From Ignavibacteriaceae bacterium (GTDB lineage: Bacteria; Bacteroidota; Ignavibacteria; Ignavibacteriales; Ignavibacteriaceae): DNA of 64,000 bases. The position numbers were made by a program, and so were the translations under genes. The stretch's first letter is position 1. Each line of letters opens with the position of its first letter. Location: positions 1 to 64,000 of the forward strand of contig JACAFB010000034.1 in the NCBI GenBank assembly GCA_013388545.1, read 5' to 3'. Under the pieces are notes generated by a model. The model was given only the letters and a program-made list of their open reading frames with translations, ran no database searches and was not told the DNA's origin. Shown piece by piece: positions 19,618 through 28,004 of the stretch.

Positions 19618-20997
19618 ATGATGAAAAAGAAATTCGCAGATAAAAAAGAAGCAAAGCAGCTCGTCTCTAAACTTGGTAAGGAGTTTGCAATTGTTAAAAA
19701 TCCTGGGTACATCCACCCTGAGTATGAACTCTATCCGCTTGCGCCAAAAATAAAAAAGCCAGCAAGCAATCTTGCTGCTTCTGTAATGGACATGGATGGA
19801 ACAACAACTACTACAGAAGCACTTTGTATTCACTCACTTGAGTATATGGTAAGAAAGCTCTCGGGCCGAATGACAGATGAGCAATGGAAAGGATTGGATT
19901 CGATAAAAGATTATCCTCATATAATCGGCAACAGTACAACAAAACATGTTGAATATTTAATTAGTAAATACCAAAAAAGTTTCAATAATAATCAGATTGT
20001 TAAATCATTTTTATATGCTGCTGGCTGGACGATCATTTATGGCAAAGATGCCAAGAGAAAAGAAGAGGTTGTACAGAATTTAAATGATTTGAATTGCAGC
20101 GGATTGATAAAAGATGAAAGATTACTGAAATTGAATCACTCATCTTTACCGGATGATGAAGATGAAGATCAACTTAGCGCTTACTTATTTTCACAATATA
20201 ATCTCCAATTCAAAAGAGCCGACTTCAATTCATTGGTTAAAATTGGTATTGATGTTTATTATCAACGATATCACGAAATTCTTGAACGTATAAAACTTGG
20301 AGAGGGAAAATTTATTGCTCAAAATCTTTTTGGCAATCCGAATAAACATTTGATTGAAGCTATGCCGGGAATTGAAATTTTTCTTCCAGTGATAAAAGGT
20401 CTTGTCAATTCAAACGAAGATATTTTCTTTGATCAGCTTTTGAATGATTATGAAATCAAATCAGGCAAGAGATTTCCGGATAAAAATATTGATAAGGCAA
20501 GAATCATGTTTAAGAAAATATGTAATCATTTTATAAACAATCCGCTAAAGGTTGCAATTGTAACTTCTTCAATTTTTTATGAGGCAGATATTGTTCTGCG
20601 AGAGGTGTTTAAAATCATTTTATCAAAACTGGATAAGTTACTGCCGGAAAGTAAGAATAAAATTACGATATTAAATACGTTCAAAGATTACAGAAATTAT
20701 TACGATGCTATTGTTACAGCAAGTGATTCAAATGAAATAAGATTAAAACCTCATCGCGATCTTTACAGTATTGCCTTGTACAAACTAAATGTACCCAGAG
20801 AAAAATTTGCACAGGTTGTTGGATTTGAAGACAGTGAAAGCGGTACAATTGCAATTCGCGCAGCAGGCATAGGATTATCAATTGCCGTACCCTTTGCAGA
20901 AACCAGCGGACATAATCTTAATGCTGCAACTTACGTTTGTAAAGGCGGATTACCGGAAGTAATACTAAATCATAATTTATTTTTAAAACTCAAATGA
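19618..20997 (+). CDS. HAD-superfamily hydrolase-like protein
   Basis: A soluble protein of about 459 residues. HAD motif I is MDMDGTTTT (about residue 56), a serine/threonine motif II candidate is VTSS near 317, a lysine with LKPHRD lies near 380, and motif IV is GFEDSESG near 402. The family dephosphorylates or isomerises phosphorylated metabolites; the long segment between motifs I and II is an unusually large cap. The start is set at 19618 (or 19621), because the earlier in-frame ATG at 19603 lies inside a repeat element. It is coupled to the GH38-like gene by a four-base overlap. A sugar phosphate substrate is likely from context, identity unknown. Confidence 0.7.
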   Translation: MMKKKFADKKEAKQLVSKLGKEFAIVKNPGYIHPEYELYPLAPKIKKPASNLAASVMDMDGTTTTTEALCIHSLEYMVRKLSGRMTDEQWKGLDSIKDYPHIIGNSTTKHVEYLISKYQKSFNNNQIVKSFLYAAGWTIIYGKDAKRKEEVVQNLNDLNCSGLIKDERLLKLNHSSLPDDEDEDQLSAYLFSQYNLQFKRADFNSLVKIGIDVYYQRYHEILERIKLGEGKFIAQNLFGNPNKHLIEAMPGIEIFLPVIKGLVNSNEDIFFDQLLNDYEIKSGKRFPDKNIDKARIMFKKICNHFINNPLKVAIVTSSIFYEADIVLREVFKIILSKLDKLLPESKNKITILNTFKDYRNYYDAIVTASDSNEIRLKPHRDLYSIALYKLNVPREKFAQVVGFEDSESGTIAIRAAGIGLSIAVPFAETSGHNLNAATYVCKGGLPEVILNHNLFLKLK

Positions 20998-23762
20998 AAG
21001 AAAAATATAAAAACAAAGTTTTTCACGTTATCTCAAATACTCACTGGGATCGTGAATGGCGTTATCCTTTTCAGCGCAACAGGCAGATGCTTGTTGACAT
21101 GATTGATAAAGTTCTTGAAATACTTGAATCGGAACCGGAATACAGGGCTTTCCATCTTGATAGTCAATCAATTGTTATCAAAGATTACCTTCAGGTTCGT
21201 CCGCACAAAGAAGAACAAATAGTTAAACTTGTAAAAGAAAAAAGATTATTCATTGGCCCGTGGTATGTTTTGCCGGAACAGTTTCAGGTAGGCGGAGAGA
21301 ATCTTATACGTAATCTTTTACTCGGACATAAAACCAGCAAAAGATACGGACGCGTTTCAAAAATTGGATACTCTCCTTTTTCGTGGGGACAAATCTCACA
21401 GCTTCCTCAGATTTACAAAGAGTTTGGTATTGAATTAATTATGTTTTATCGCGGTGTTAATTCAATTGATTCTTCAAAAGCAGAATTTTTGTGGATCGGT
21501 GCTGATGGAACTGAAGCAGTTTCTTCGCGCTTTTCTACAATGCCACGCTATAACTTTTACTTTTATATTTATCGTCCAGTTGTTCATAATGAATTCTTCT
21601 CCGATATTGAATATAAATGGTCGCGTGGTGGTGTCCCGTTTCATTTTTCTGACATGCAACTGGCTGATGAAGATTATTTTATCATTGATTCAGTTAACGG
21701 ATATTTTCCCGAAAACATTAAAAAACAGGTTGAGGCAATTATTAATGATCAGGTTGATGATTTTACAACTCCACACGTAATTTGGATGGAAGGACACGAT
21801 TCAAGCGGTCCTAATATTAAAACTGTTCAGATAATAAAAGACATAAAAAAGATATTTCCTGAAATAAATGTTGTACATTCTACTTTAGAGGATTATGCAA
21901 AACTTTTATTTGAAAGTGTTGATATTAATTCCCTGAAAAAAGTTTACGGAGAAAGAAGAAGTTCTCAGTTTGACCGGAGAAGCGGAAATATGTATGGATA
22001 TACAACTTCTGCAAGAATGTATCTAAAGCAAAAGAACTTTGAGGCCGAAAAGTGGACCCAGTTTTACGCTGAACCATTTAATGTTTTTTCATCCTTAACC
22101 GGAAGAGATATAAATGACCAGTATCTTGATAAAGCCTGGGATTTAATCGTACAAAATTCTTCTCACGATTCAATAGGTGGATGCAGCCTCGACCAGATTC
22201 ACGATGATATGATGAGCAGATACAAACAGGCAATTGAAATTTCAAAAGGAGTGTTTGAAAGATCTGTTAAGCACATTATTAAAAATATTAACCTTCCGGA
22301 TGTAACAAGTGATAATCTTTTCTTAATTGCTTTCAATCCAAACAATTATTTAAGATATGAAGTTGTTGAATGTTTCATTGACATTCCAAAAGAATATGAT
22401 CGAGGTGATTTTAATATTTACGATTTGGATGGAAATGAAATTGAAAAACAAATAGTGAGTTCTGAACATCATCAACCTGTACTTGAACAACTAATTGACC
22501 GGCCAATGTATTTTGATATGATTCGTTATCATTGCTTTGTTGAGATAAATAATGTTCCGGAGTTTGGATATAAATCATTTTGGCTGAAACCAATTAGAAA
22601 GTCAGAAGTCAAAGGTCAAAAGTCAAAAGATGGGTTAGCCAATGATAATATTATTGAGAATGATTATCTGAAAATAAAAATAAATTCAAACGGCACATTC
22701 AATCTTTTTGATAAACTTAATAATAAAGACTTTAAAGGGCTGGGGTATTTTTATGATGAAGGTGAAGGAGGACATGCCTGGGTGAATATCCCAACCAAAC
22801 CTTTTATAACTACATTAAAGAGTAAAGCAAAAATAAAAATCATTCAAAATGGATTACTAAGTACTACATTTAAGATCAGCCATAAAATAAAACTTCCAAT
22901 AAATTTATCCGAACGCAAAAAGAAAAATCCAAAACTCTCTGCCGTAGATGTTAATTTGTTTATCACTCTTAATAAGAATTCAAAAAGAGCAGAACTAAAA
23001 ATTGAAGTTGATAATAAAGCTGAAAGCCATCGGCTAAGAATAATGTTCCCTACAAATCTTGATGCAAAATTCCATTTTGGTGAAGGACAATTTGATGTTG
23101 TAAAAAGATCAGTTGATAGACCTGATACAAAAGACTGGATCGAACAGCCGATGTATGATTATCCTCTGCATCATTTTGCAGATGTTACAGATGGTAAAAA
23201 TGGCTTGGCTGTATTGGTTGATGGTTTGAAAGAGTATGAACTTGTAAATGATAAAAATAAAACTCTCGCAGTTACTTTATTGCGCGGATTTGAATATATA
23301 ATAGCGCCAAGTTCAAAACAGGATTATACACATCTTAAAGGAAGTCAATGTTTAGGCAAATCAAGCTATCGTTTAGCTATTTATCCTCATATAAGTGATT
23401 GGCAGCCTGGAGAAGTTTACAAAGAAGCTTTGAACTTTAATAATAACATTAGACTAGTTCAAACAGGTAAAGCTCAGGGTAAATTGCCATCAGAATTATC
23501 TTTTATGAAAGTTACCCCGGATGATCTAGTTTTTAGTGCATTAAAAACATCCGAAGATGGAAATGGATTTGTGCTGAGAATTTATAATCCAACAGAAAAA
23601 GATATTGAAGGCAAAGTGGAATTTTACAATTCGCTAATTAAAGTTGAACAAGTAACTCTTGAAGAAGTATTGGTCAAAGAAATAAATTTAATTGATAAAA
23701 AAGGTTTTACCGTTTCATTGGCGAAGAAAAAAATAGGTACGTATAAAATAAAGTTTACTTAG
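20994..23762 (+). CDS. GH38 alpha-mannosidase-like protein with altered active site
   Basis: A 922-residue protein with GH38 architecture. The N-terminal catalytic barrel has the zinc motif THWDREW at residues 17-23, followed by a helical middle domain (SSHDSIGGCSLDQIHDDM near 389-406, zinc-ligand His) and a beta-rich C-terminal region. In family members the nucleophile Asp sits in a motif of the type GYxPDxFGQ. Here residues 125-133 read GYSPFSWGQ, with Phe129 at the nucleophile and zinc-ligand position. There is no signal peptide, so it is cytoplasmic. Residues about 535-546 (RKSEVKGQKSKD) come from an interspersed AAGTCAAAAGTC-type repeat. It overlaps the HAD gene by four bases. Membership is confident; mannosidase activity is doubtful. 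Confidence 0.8.
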   Translation: MKEKYKNKVFHVISNTHWDREWRYPFQRNRQMLVDMIDKVLEILESEPEYRAFHLDSQSIVIKDYLQVRPHKEEQIVKLVKEKRLFIGPWYVLPEQFQVGGENLIRNLLLGHKTSKRYGRVSKIGYSPFSWGQISQLPQIYKEFGIELIMFYRGVNSIDSSKAEFLWIGADGTEAVSSRFSTMPRYNFYFYIYRPVVHNEFFSDIEYKWSRGGVPFHFSDMQLADEDYFIIDSVNGYFPENIKKQVEAIINDQVDDFTTPHVIWMEGHDSSGPNIKTVQIIKDIKKIFPEINVVHSTLEDYAKLLFESVDINSLKKVYGERRSSQFDRRSGNMYGYTTSARMYLKQKNFEAEKWTQFYAEPFNVFSSLTGRDINDQYLDKAWDLIVQNSSHDSIGGCSLDQIHDDMMSRYKQAIEISKGVFERSVKHIIKNINLPDVTSDNLFLIAFNPNNYLRYEVVECFIDIPKEYDRGDFNIYDLDGNEIEKQIVSSEHHQPVLEQLIDRPMYFDMIRYHCFVEINNVPEFGYKSFWLKPIRKSEVKGQKSKDGLANDNIIENDYLKIKINSNGTFNLFDKLNNKDFKGLGYFYDEGEGGHAWVNIPTKPFITTLKSKAKIKIIQNGLLSTTFKISHKIKLPINLSERKKKNPKLSAVDVNLFITLNKNSKRAELKIEVDNKAESHRLRIMFPTNLDAKFHFGEGQFDVVKRSVDRPDTKDWIEQPMYDYPLHHFADVTDGKNGLAVLVDGLKEYELVNDKNKTLAVTLLRGFEYIIAPSSKQDYTHLKGSQCLGKSSYRLAIYPHISDWQPGEVYKEALNFNNNIRLVQTGKAQGKLPSELSFMKVTPDDLVFSALKTSEDGNGFVLRIYNPTEKDIEGKVEFYNSLIKVEQVTLEEVLVKEINLIDKKGFTVSLAKKKIGTYKIKFT
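22597..22630 (+). repeat. AAGTCAAAAGTC-type short repeat inside the GH38-like gene
   Basis: Four successive GTCA-centred units (AGTCAGAAGTCAAAGGTCAA and onward) lie in frame in the linker between the middle and C-terminal domains of the GH38-like protein. They add a hydrophilic Lys/Ser/Glu stretch. The composition is unlike the flanking coding sequence, and similar strings are known as dispersed repeats in other AT-rich genomes. Confidence 0.6.
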
Positions 23763-23763
23763 T

Positions 23764-23796
23764 GATTCTTAGTGCTCTCTGTGCCTTAGTGGTAAA
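23764..23796 (+). repeat. Short intergenic repeat-like sequence
   Basis: GATTCTTAGTGCTCTCTGTG followed by CCTTAGTGGTAAA resembles a dispersed short repeat that I recall from many Bacteroidota-type genomes (CTCTGTGxCTTAGTGGT). Only one copy is in this window, so the call rests on memory of the motif. It occupies part of the 104-base spacer between the GH38-like and GH94-like genes; nothing else was seen there. Confidence 0.4.
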
Positions 23797-23866
23797 ATTG
23801 TTCTATCACTTAGTTTAACAGATAATTTAGTTTCACAATTATTGGAAAAATTCAGAAAGATAATTT

Positions 23867-26272
23867 ATGATAAAAAATAAATACGGTTACTTCACTAAAG
23901 ACGGAAGAGAATTTGTAATTACTGATCCCAAAACTCCCCGTCCGTGGTTTAATTATATGTGGAATGAAAATTATGCAGGATTAATTTCTACCACAGGCGG
24001 TGGATTCAGTTATCTCGAAACACCGCGAGATAACAGATTAACCAGAATGCGTTACAACTGCTTACCGTGGGATCGGCCCGGAAGATATGTTATTGTTAAA
24101 GATGCTGATACCGGTAAATACTGGTCATTAAGCTGGGCTCCTACTATTGATAAAAAATACGACAAGTATGAATGCAGACACGGACAGGGTTACACAACAA
24201 TTATTACTGAGAAAAATAAAATCCGCGGAGAGATAACTTACTTTGTCCCCGTTGATCTGAACTGCGAAATATGGAAGGTAAAGCTTACTAATCTTTCCGG
24301 CAAAAAGAGAAAGTTAGAGATATACTCATTTACCGAATTACTGATGGGAAATGCTCTGAATGATATTATAAACCAGCCTAACGACAAACATTTTACAGAG
24401 ATTAAATTTGATAAGAAAAATGAGACGCTCATTTGCACACGCCGCTACTGGGTGTTGAATAAAAAGGTTTCTGTTGCTCAGCCAAACATTGATTGGCGAT
24501 ATAATTTATTATTTACGACTACTCTTCCTGTAAGTGGATTTGATGGCAGTCTTGATAATTTTATAGGCAAATGGAGATCCGAATCAAATCCCATTTCTGT
24601 TGAAACAGGAAAGATGAGCAATACAGAGATCACTGCCGGTGATCCTGTTGCTGCGCTTCAATCAAAAATTTCATTAAACAAAAAATCTGAAGCTGAGTTT
24701 GCAGTTATTATGGCCGTGGTGCCAAAGGAAGAAAAAAATCCAATCAAAACTATTAAGCTTAACGAGCTGAAAAAACTTAAAACGATTAACGAAAAACTTG
24801 ACGCACTAAAAAATCATTGGACAGATTACCTTAGCAGCTTTAAAGTAAATACACCAGATCAAAAATTTAATTTATCATTGAATATCTGGAATCCATATCA
24901 GGCTGCAGTTACATTTGATATGGCACGCAATTCAGGATACTATCACGGCGGATTATTATTTGGAACAGGAATGCGTGATCAGTTTCAGGATATTCTTGGA
25001 ATGGTTATCTCTCAGCCTGATCGTGTCAGAAAAAGATTACTGAATGCTCTTCGATTCCAGTTTAAGGATGGATCAACTCTGCACAATTATTTTAAGATAA
25101 CCGAGTGGGGAGAAAAAACGAATCACTCCGATACTCCGCTCTGGATTCCATTTGGAATAGTTGAGTACTTAAATGAAACGGCTGATTTCTCAATACTTGA
25201 TGAAGTTGTAACCTTTTATGATGAAGGTGAAGCGACAGTTTACGATCATTTAAAACGCGCAATTGATTTTGCAATTTCTGCCTGCACAGATCGGGGTTTA
25301 CCAAAAATAATGAATGGAGATTGGAACGATACTCTTGATCATATCGGACCAAAAGGAAAGGGCGAAACAGTCTGGGGTGCATTTTTCCTTGGCTATGTTA
25401 TAAGAAAAACTTTTGAGTTACTTGAATTCAAACAAGATTACTCAACACTTGAAAGATGGAAAGAAAAATATGAGCAGTTAAGAACAGTGATTGATGAAAA
25501 TTGCTGGGATGGTAAATGGTATCTTCGTGCATTCAGAGATGATGGGAGTGAAGTTGGTTCATCAAAACATAAACAGGGAAAGATTTTTGTTAATGCACAA
25601 AGCTGGTCTGTTATTTCAGGATTAGCTCCATTGGAAAAAGCAAAAGCTGCAATGAATTCCGGTAAAAAATATTTAACAACTCCGTATGGAATGCAAATAG
25701 TTTATCCATCTTATACAGAAGTTGAAGATAACACCGGCCTTATAAGCCGCTGCGTTCCCGGCAAAAAAGAAAACGGAGCAGTTTTTAATCACGCTTCTTC
25801 CTGGTTTGTTCTTGCTTCAATAATAAATGATGATGTTGATTTTGCGTATGAAACTTACTCCAAAATGCTCCCGACAAATTCATCCAGGAATATTGACAGG
25901 TATGAAGTTGAGCCTTATGTTTTTGCAGAGTATGTCACCAGTCCCGAGCACGAAACAGAAAACCAGGCAAGCCATAGCTGGTTAACAGGAACTGCTGTTT
26001 GGATGCTAAGAATCGGCCTGGATTATATTTGCGGTTTCAGAACATCTTTAAAAGGAATGATTATTAATCCGAATATTCCCTACAGGTGGAAATCATTTTC
26101 TGCTTACCGGCATTTCAGAGGAAAAAGAATTAATCTCAAAGTAGAAAATCCTAAAGGGAAATATTCTGGAATCAAATTTATAGAAGTAAACGGAAATAAA
26201 GTTGAATCTAATTTTATTAATCCTGAAGGCTTTTCTGAAAAAGAAATAAATGTTAGAATAGTTTTAAGTTAA
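23867..26272 (+). CDS. GH94-like glycoside phosphorylase
   Basis: An 801-residue cytoplasmic protein with GH94 layout: N-terminal beta-sandwich (YGYFTKDGREFVITDPKTPRPW), a linker near 270-320, and an (alpha/alpha)6 barrel. The barrel carries GTGMRDQFQDILG near 364-376 and the general-acid motif GLPKIMNGDWNDTLDHIG near 478-495; Asp of DWND is the catalytic acid in the family. GH94 enzymes invert and release a sugar-1-phosphate from beta-linked disaccharides (cellobiose, chitobiose and others). With a phosphohexomutase and NanE in the same run, a GlcNAc- or ManNAc-containing disaccharide is attractive but unproven; cellobiose-type substrates remain possible. The gene follows a short spacer with a repeat remnant. 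Confidence 0.82.
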   Translation: MIKNKYGYFTKDGREFVITDPKTPRPWFNYMWNENYAGLISTTGGGFSYLETPRDNRLTRMRYNCLPWDRPGRYVIVKDADTGKYWSLSWAPTIDKKYDKYECRHGQGYTTIITEKNKIRGEITYFVPVDLNCEIWKVKLTNLSGKKRKLEIYSFTELLMGNALNDIINQPNDKHFTEIKFDKKNETLICTRRYWVLNKKVSVAQPNIDWRYNLLFTTTLPVSGFDGSLDNFIGKWRSESNPISVETGKMSNTEITAGDPVAALQSKISLNKKSEAEFAVIMAVVPKEEKNPIKTIKLNELKKLKTINEKLDALKNHWTDYLSSFKVNTPDQKFNLSLNIWNPYQAAVTFDMARNSGYYHGGLLFGTGMRDQFQDILGMVISQPDRVRKRLLNALRFQFKDGSTLHNYFKITEWGEKTNHSDTPLWIPFGIVEYLNETADFSILDEVVTFYDEGEATVYDHLKRAIDFAISACTDRGLPKIMNGDWNDTLDHIGPKGKGETVWGAFFLGYVIRKTFELLEFKQDYSTLERWKEKYEQLRTVIDENCWDGKWYLRAFRDDGSEVGSSKHKQGKIFVNAQSWSVISGLAPLEKAKAAMNSGKKYLTTPYGMQIVYPSYTEVEDNTGLISRCVPGKKENGAVFNHASSWFVLASIINDDVDFAYETYSKMLPTNSSRNIDRYEVEPYVFAEYVTSPEHETENQASHSWLTGTAVWMLRIGLDYICGFRTSLKGMIINPNIPYRWKSFSAYRHFRGKRINLKVENPKGKYSGIKFIEVNGNKVESNFINPEGFSEKEINVRIVLS

Positions 26273-26279
26273 TTTTAAA

Positions 26280-26347
26280 TGTCATTCCCGCGGAGGCGGG
26301 AATCTAGTTTTTTAAATTACTGGATTCCCACTTTCGTGGGAATGACA
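26280..26347. repeat. Interspersed paired-hairpin repeat element, copy 3
   Basis: Two hairpins (CATTCCCGC GGAG GCGGGAATC and GATTCCCAC TTTC GTGGGAATG) are bounded by the inverted ends TGTCATTCCC and GGGAATGACA. Its right hairpin is identical to 16101-16124. The element carries an in-frame ATG at its left edge (26279), giving the well-known spurious peptide beginning MSFPRRRESS ahead of the true downstream start. Confidence 0.85.
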
Positions 26348-26365
26348 ATTATTGAGGAGTTATTT

Positions 26366-28000
26366 ATGAAAAGAATATTACTGTTTTTGTTTTTATTTAC
26401 CACCGTGTCTTTTTCGCAAATAAACTGGACGGAGATAACATCAAACTACACACTACCAGCTGGAATAAAAGTATTCAAAGGAGAGAGGTCATCACCAATT
26501 TTAAAGATATTTTACATTGATGTTGATATGAATAATCCTGATCTGGTTATTCATCCCTATATAGGTCCAAATAAAACTATCAACAACTTCATTCCCTTTG
26601 TAGGAGCTTATGCAGGAATAAATGGCGGATTTTTTGGCGGCTCAACATCATATTCTGCAGTTGTTTATCCTTATGAAGTAAAAGCCCAAAACGTTGCAAC
26701 AGTTACTAGATTCAGTCAATCTTATCCTGTTATCAGAAGTTTCTTTGGAATGAATTTCGATCGTACATTTAATGTTGAATGGATATACCATTTTGGCAGT
26801 GGTGTTGAAGACATCTACCGATTTGATGCGCCAATGCCTTATACATTAAACCAAACAACCCCCCTGCCTCCACCTGAGCAATCTGCAGGAAACGTTTATG
26901 AAAATCTGCTTGTGGGTATTGGCGGAGCTCCGACTCTGGTAAAAAACGGGCAGGTCAATGTAACATACAATCAGGAAATTATGTGGGGATCCGGTGTTGG
27001 ATTTGATAATGGCGATCCCAGAACTGCAGTGGGTTATACTGCAGATAATCATGTTATTATGATAGTTGCCGATGGAAGACAAGCTTCAAGTCAGGGTGTT
27101 GGATTGCCTGAACTTGCCCAAATAATGATCGACCTTGGATGCATTGAAGCGATGAATCTTGACGGCGGTGGATCAACACAAATGGCAGTTGGAAATCAAT
27201 TTGTTAATACTCCCTCAGAATCCAGAGCAGTACCAACAATCTTAACAGTCACTCATAAAGATTCATTACACATTCCTGCTATCCCGCAATTTGAAAAAAT
27301 AATTGATACCGGCGATCCCGAGGCAAGTGTAATTGGAAATGATTGGTTCCCTACTGCAAATCCTGGTTATTGGGGAACAACCCCCTCGCTCCTGCACTCT
27401 CTGGGCAGCGGTCTGAATTATGTTGAATTCAAACCGGCTTTTCCTGCTGATGCCGAATATGAAATTTATGCCTGGTGGGTTGCTTCGGCAAACAGGTGTC
27501 AAAATACTCCTTTTATAATTAAGCATAAGAACGGAGTTGACACAGTTCGCGTTAATCAGGTGCAAAATGGTTCAATGTGGAATTTGATAGGGACATTTGA
27601 TTTTAGCCCGGACACTGCTCAAAAAATAATCATTTCTGATGCAGGAACTATTGGAACTTATGTCGTTGCTGATGCAATTCAGATTATTTCATACGATCCC
27701 TCAACTGATGTGAATATTGAGGATAGTCCGTTACCGGGAGAGTTTAAATTATTTCAGAATTATCCTAATCCATTCAATCCTGAAACTAAAATTAGTTTTT
27801 ATGTTGGTGAGCAATCAAAGATTCAATTAAAAATTTTTGATTTGCTGGGAAATGAAGTAAGAAATATATTAAACGAAGAAAAATCTCCAGGTTTTTATTC
27901 AGTTCGGTTTAACGGATCAGGACTTCCATCCGGAGTTTATTTCTGCAGGCTGATTTCAGCTGATTTTTATGATACAAAAAAATTAATTCTACTCAAGTAA
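26366..28000 (+). CDS. Secreted phosphodiester glycosidase (NAGPA-like) with golvesin-type and T9SS sorting domains
   Basis: The start is ATG 26366, preceded by GAGGAGT; it gives a signal peptide (KRILLFLFLFTTVSFSQ). The 544-residue product has an NAGPA domain (about 25-285: YAGINGGFFGGS, PRTAVGYTADNHVIMIVADG, the hallmark MNLDGGGSTQMAVG), a golvesin-like beta domain (about 300-450: NDWFPTANPGYWG ... VADAIQII) and a sorting domain (LFQNYPNPFNPETKISF ... LILLK). NAGPA enzymes hydrolyse GlcNAc-1-phosphate diesters. Type IX export would place it on the cell surface. In a wall-degrading context the GlcNAc-phospho-muramic acid bond joining teichoic acid to peptidoglycan is a possible target. A longer reading from 26279 is an artefact of the repeat. 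Confidence 0.88.
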   Translation: MKRILLFLFLFTTVSFSQINWTEITSNYTLPAGIKVFKGERSSPILKIFYIDVDMNNPDLVIHPYIGPNKTINNFIPFVGAYAGINGGFFGGSTSYSAVVYPYEVKAQNVATVTRFSQSYPVIRSFFGMNFDRTFNVEWIYHFGSGVEDIYRFDAPMPYTLNQTTPLPPPEQSAGNVYENLLVGIGGAPTLVKNGQVNVTYNQEIMWGSGVGFDNGDPRTAVGYTADNHVIMIVADGRQASSQGVGLPELAQIMIDLGCIEAMNLDGGGSTQMAVGNQFVNTPSESRAVPTILTVTHKDSLHIPAIPQFEKIIDTGDPEASVIGNDWFPTANPGYWGTTPSLLHSLGSGLNYVEFKPAFPADAEYEIYAWWVASANRCQNTPFIIKHKNGVDTVRVNQVQNGSMWNLIGTFDFSPDTAQKIIISDAGTIGTYVVADAIQIISYDPSTDVNIEDSPLPGEFKLFQNYPNPFNPETKISFYVGEQSKIQLKIFDLLGNEVRNILNEEKSPGFYSVRFNGSGLPSGVYFCRLISADFYDTKKLILLK

Positions 28001-28004
28001 CATT

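Noticed and set aside
16047-26347. CRISPR array or transposon from the repeated palindromes
   Set aside because: Copies are several kb apart, without regular spacers, cas genes or a transposase; they fit dispersed hairpin repeats.
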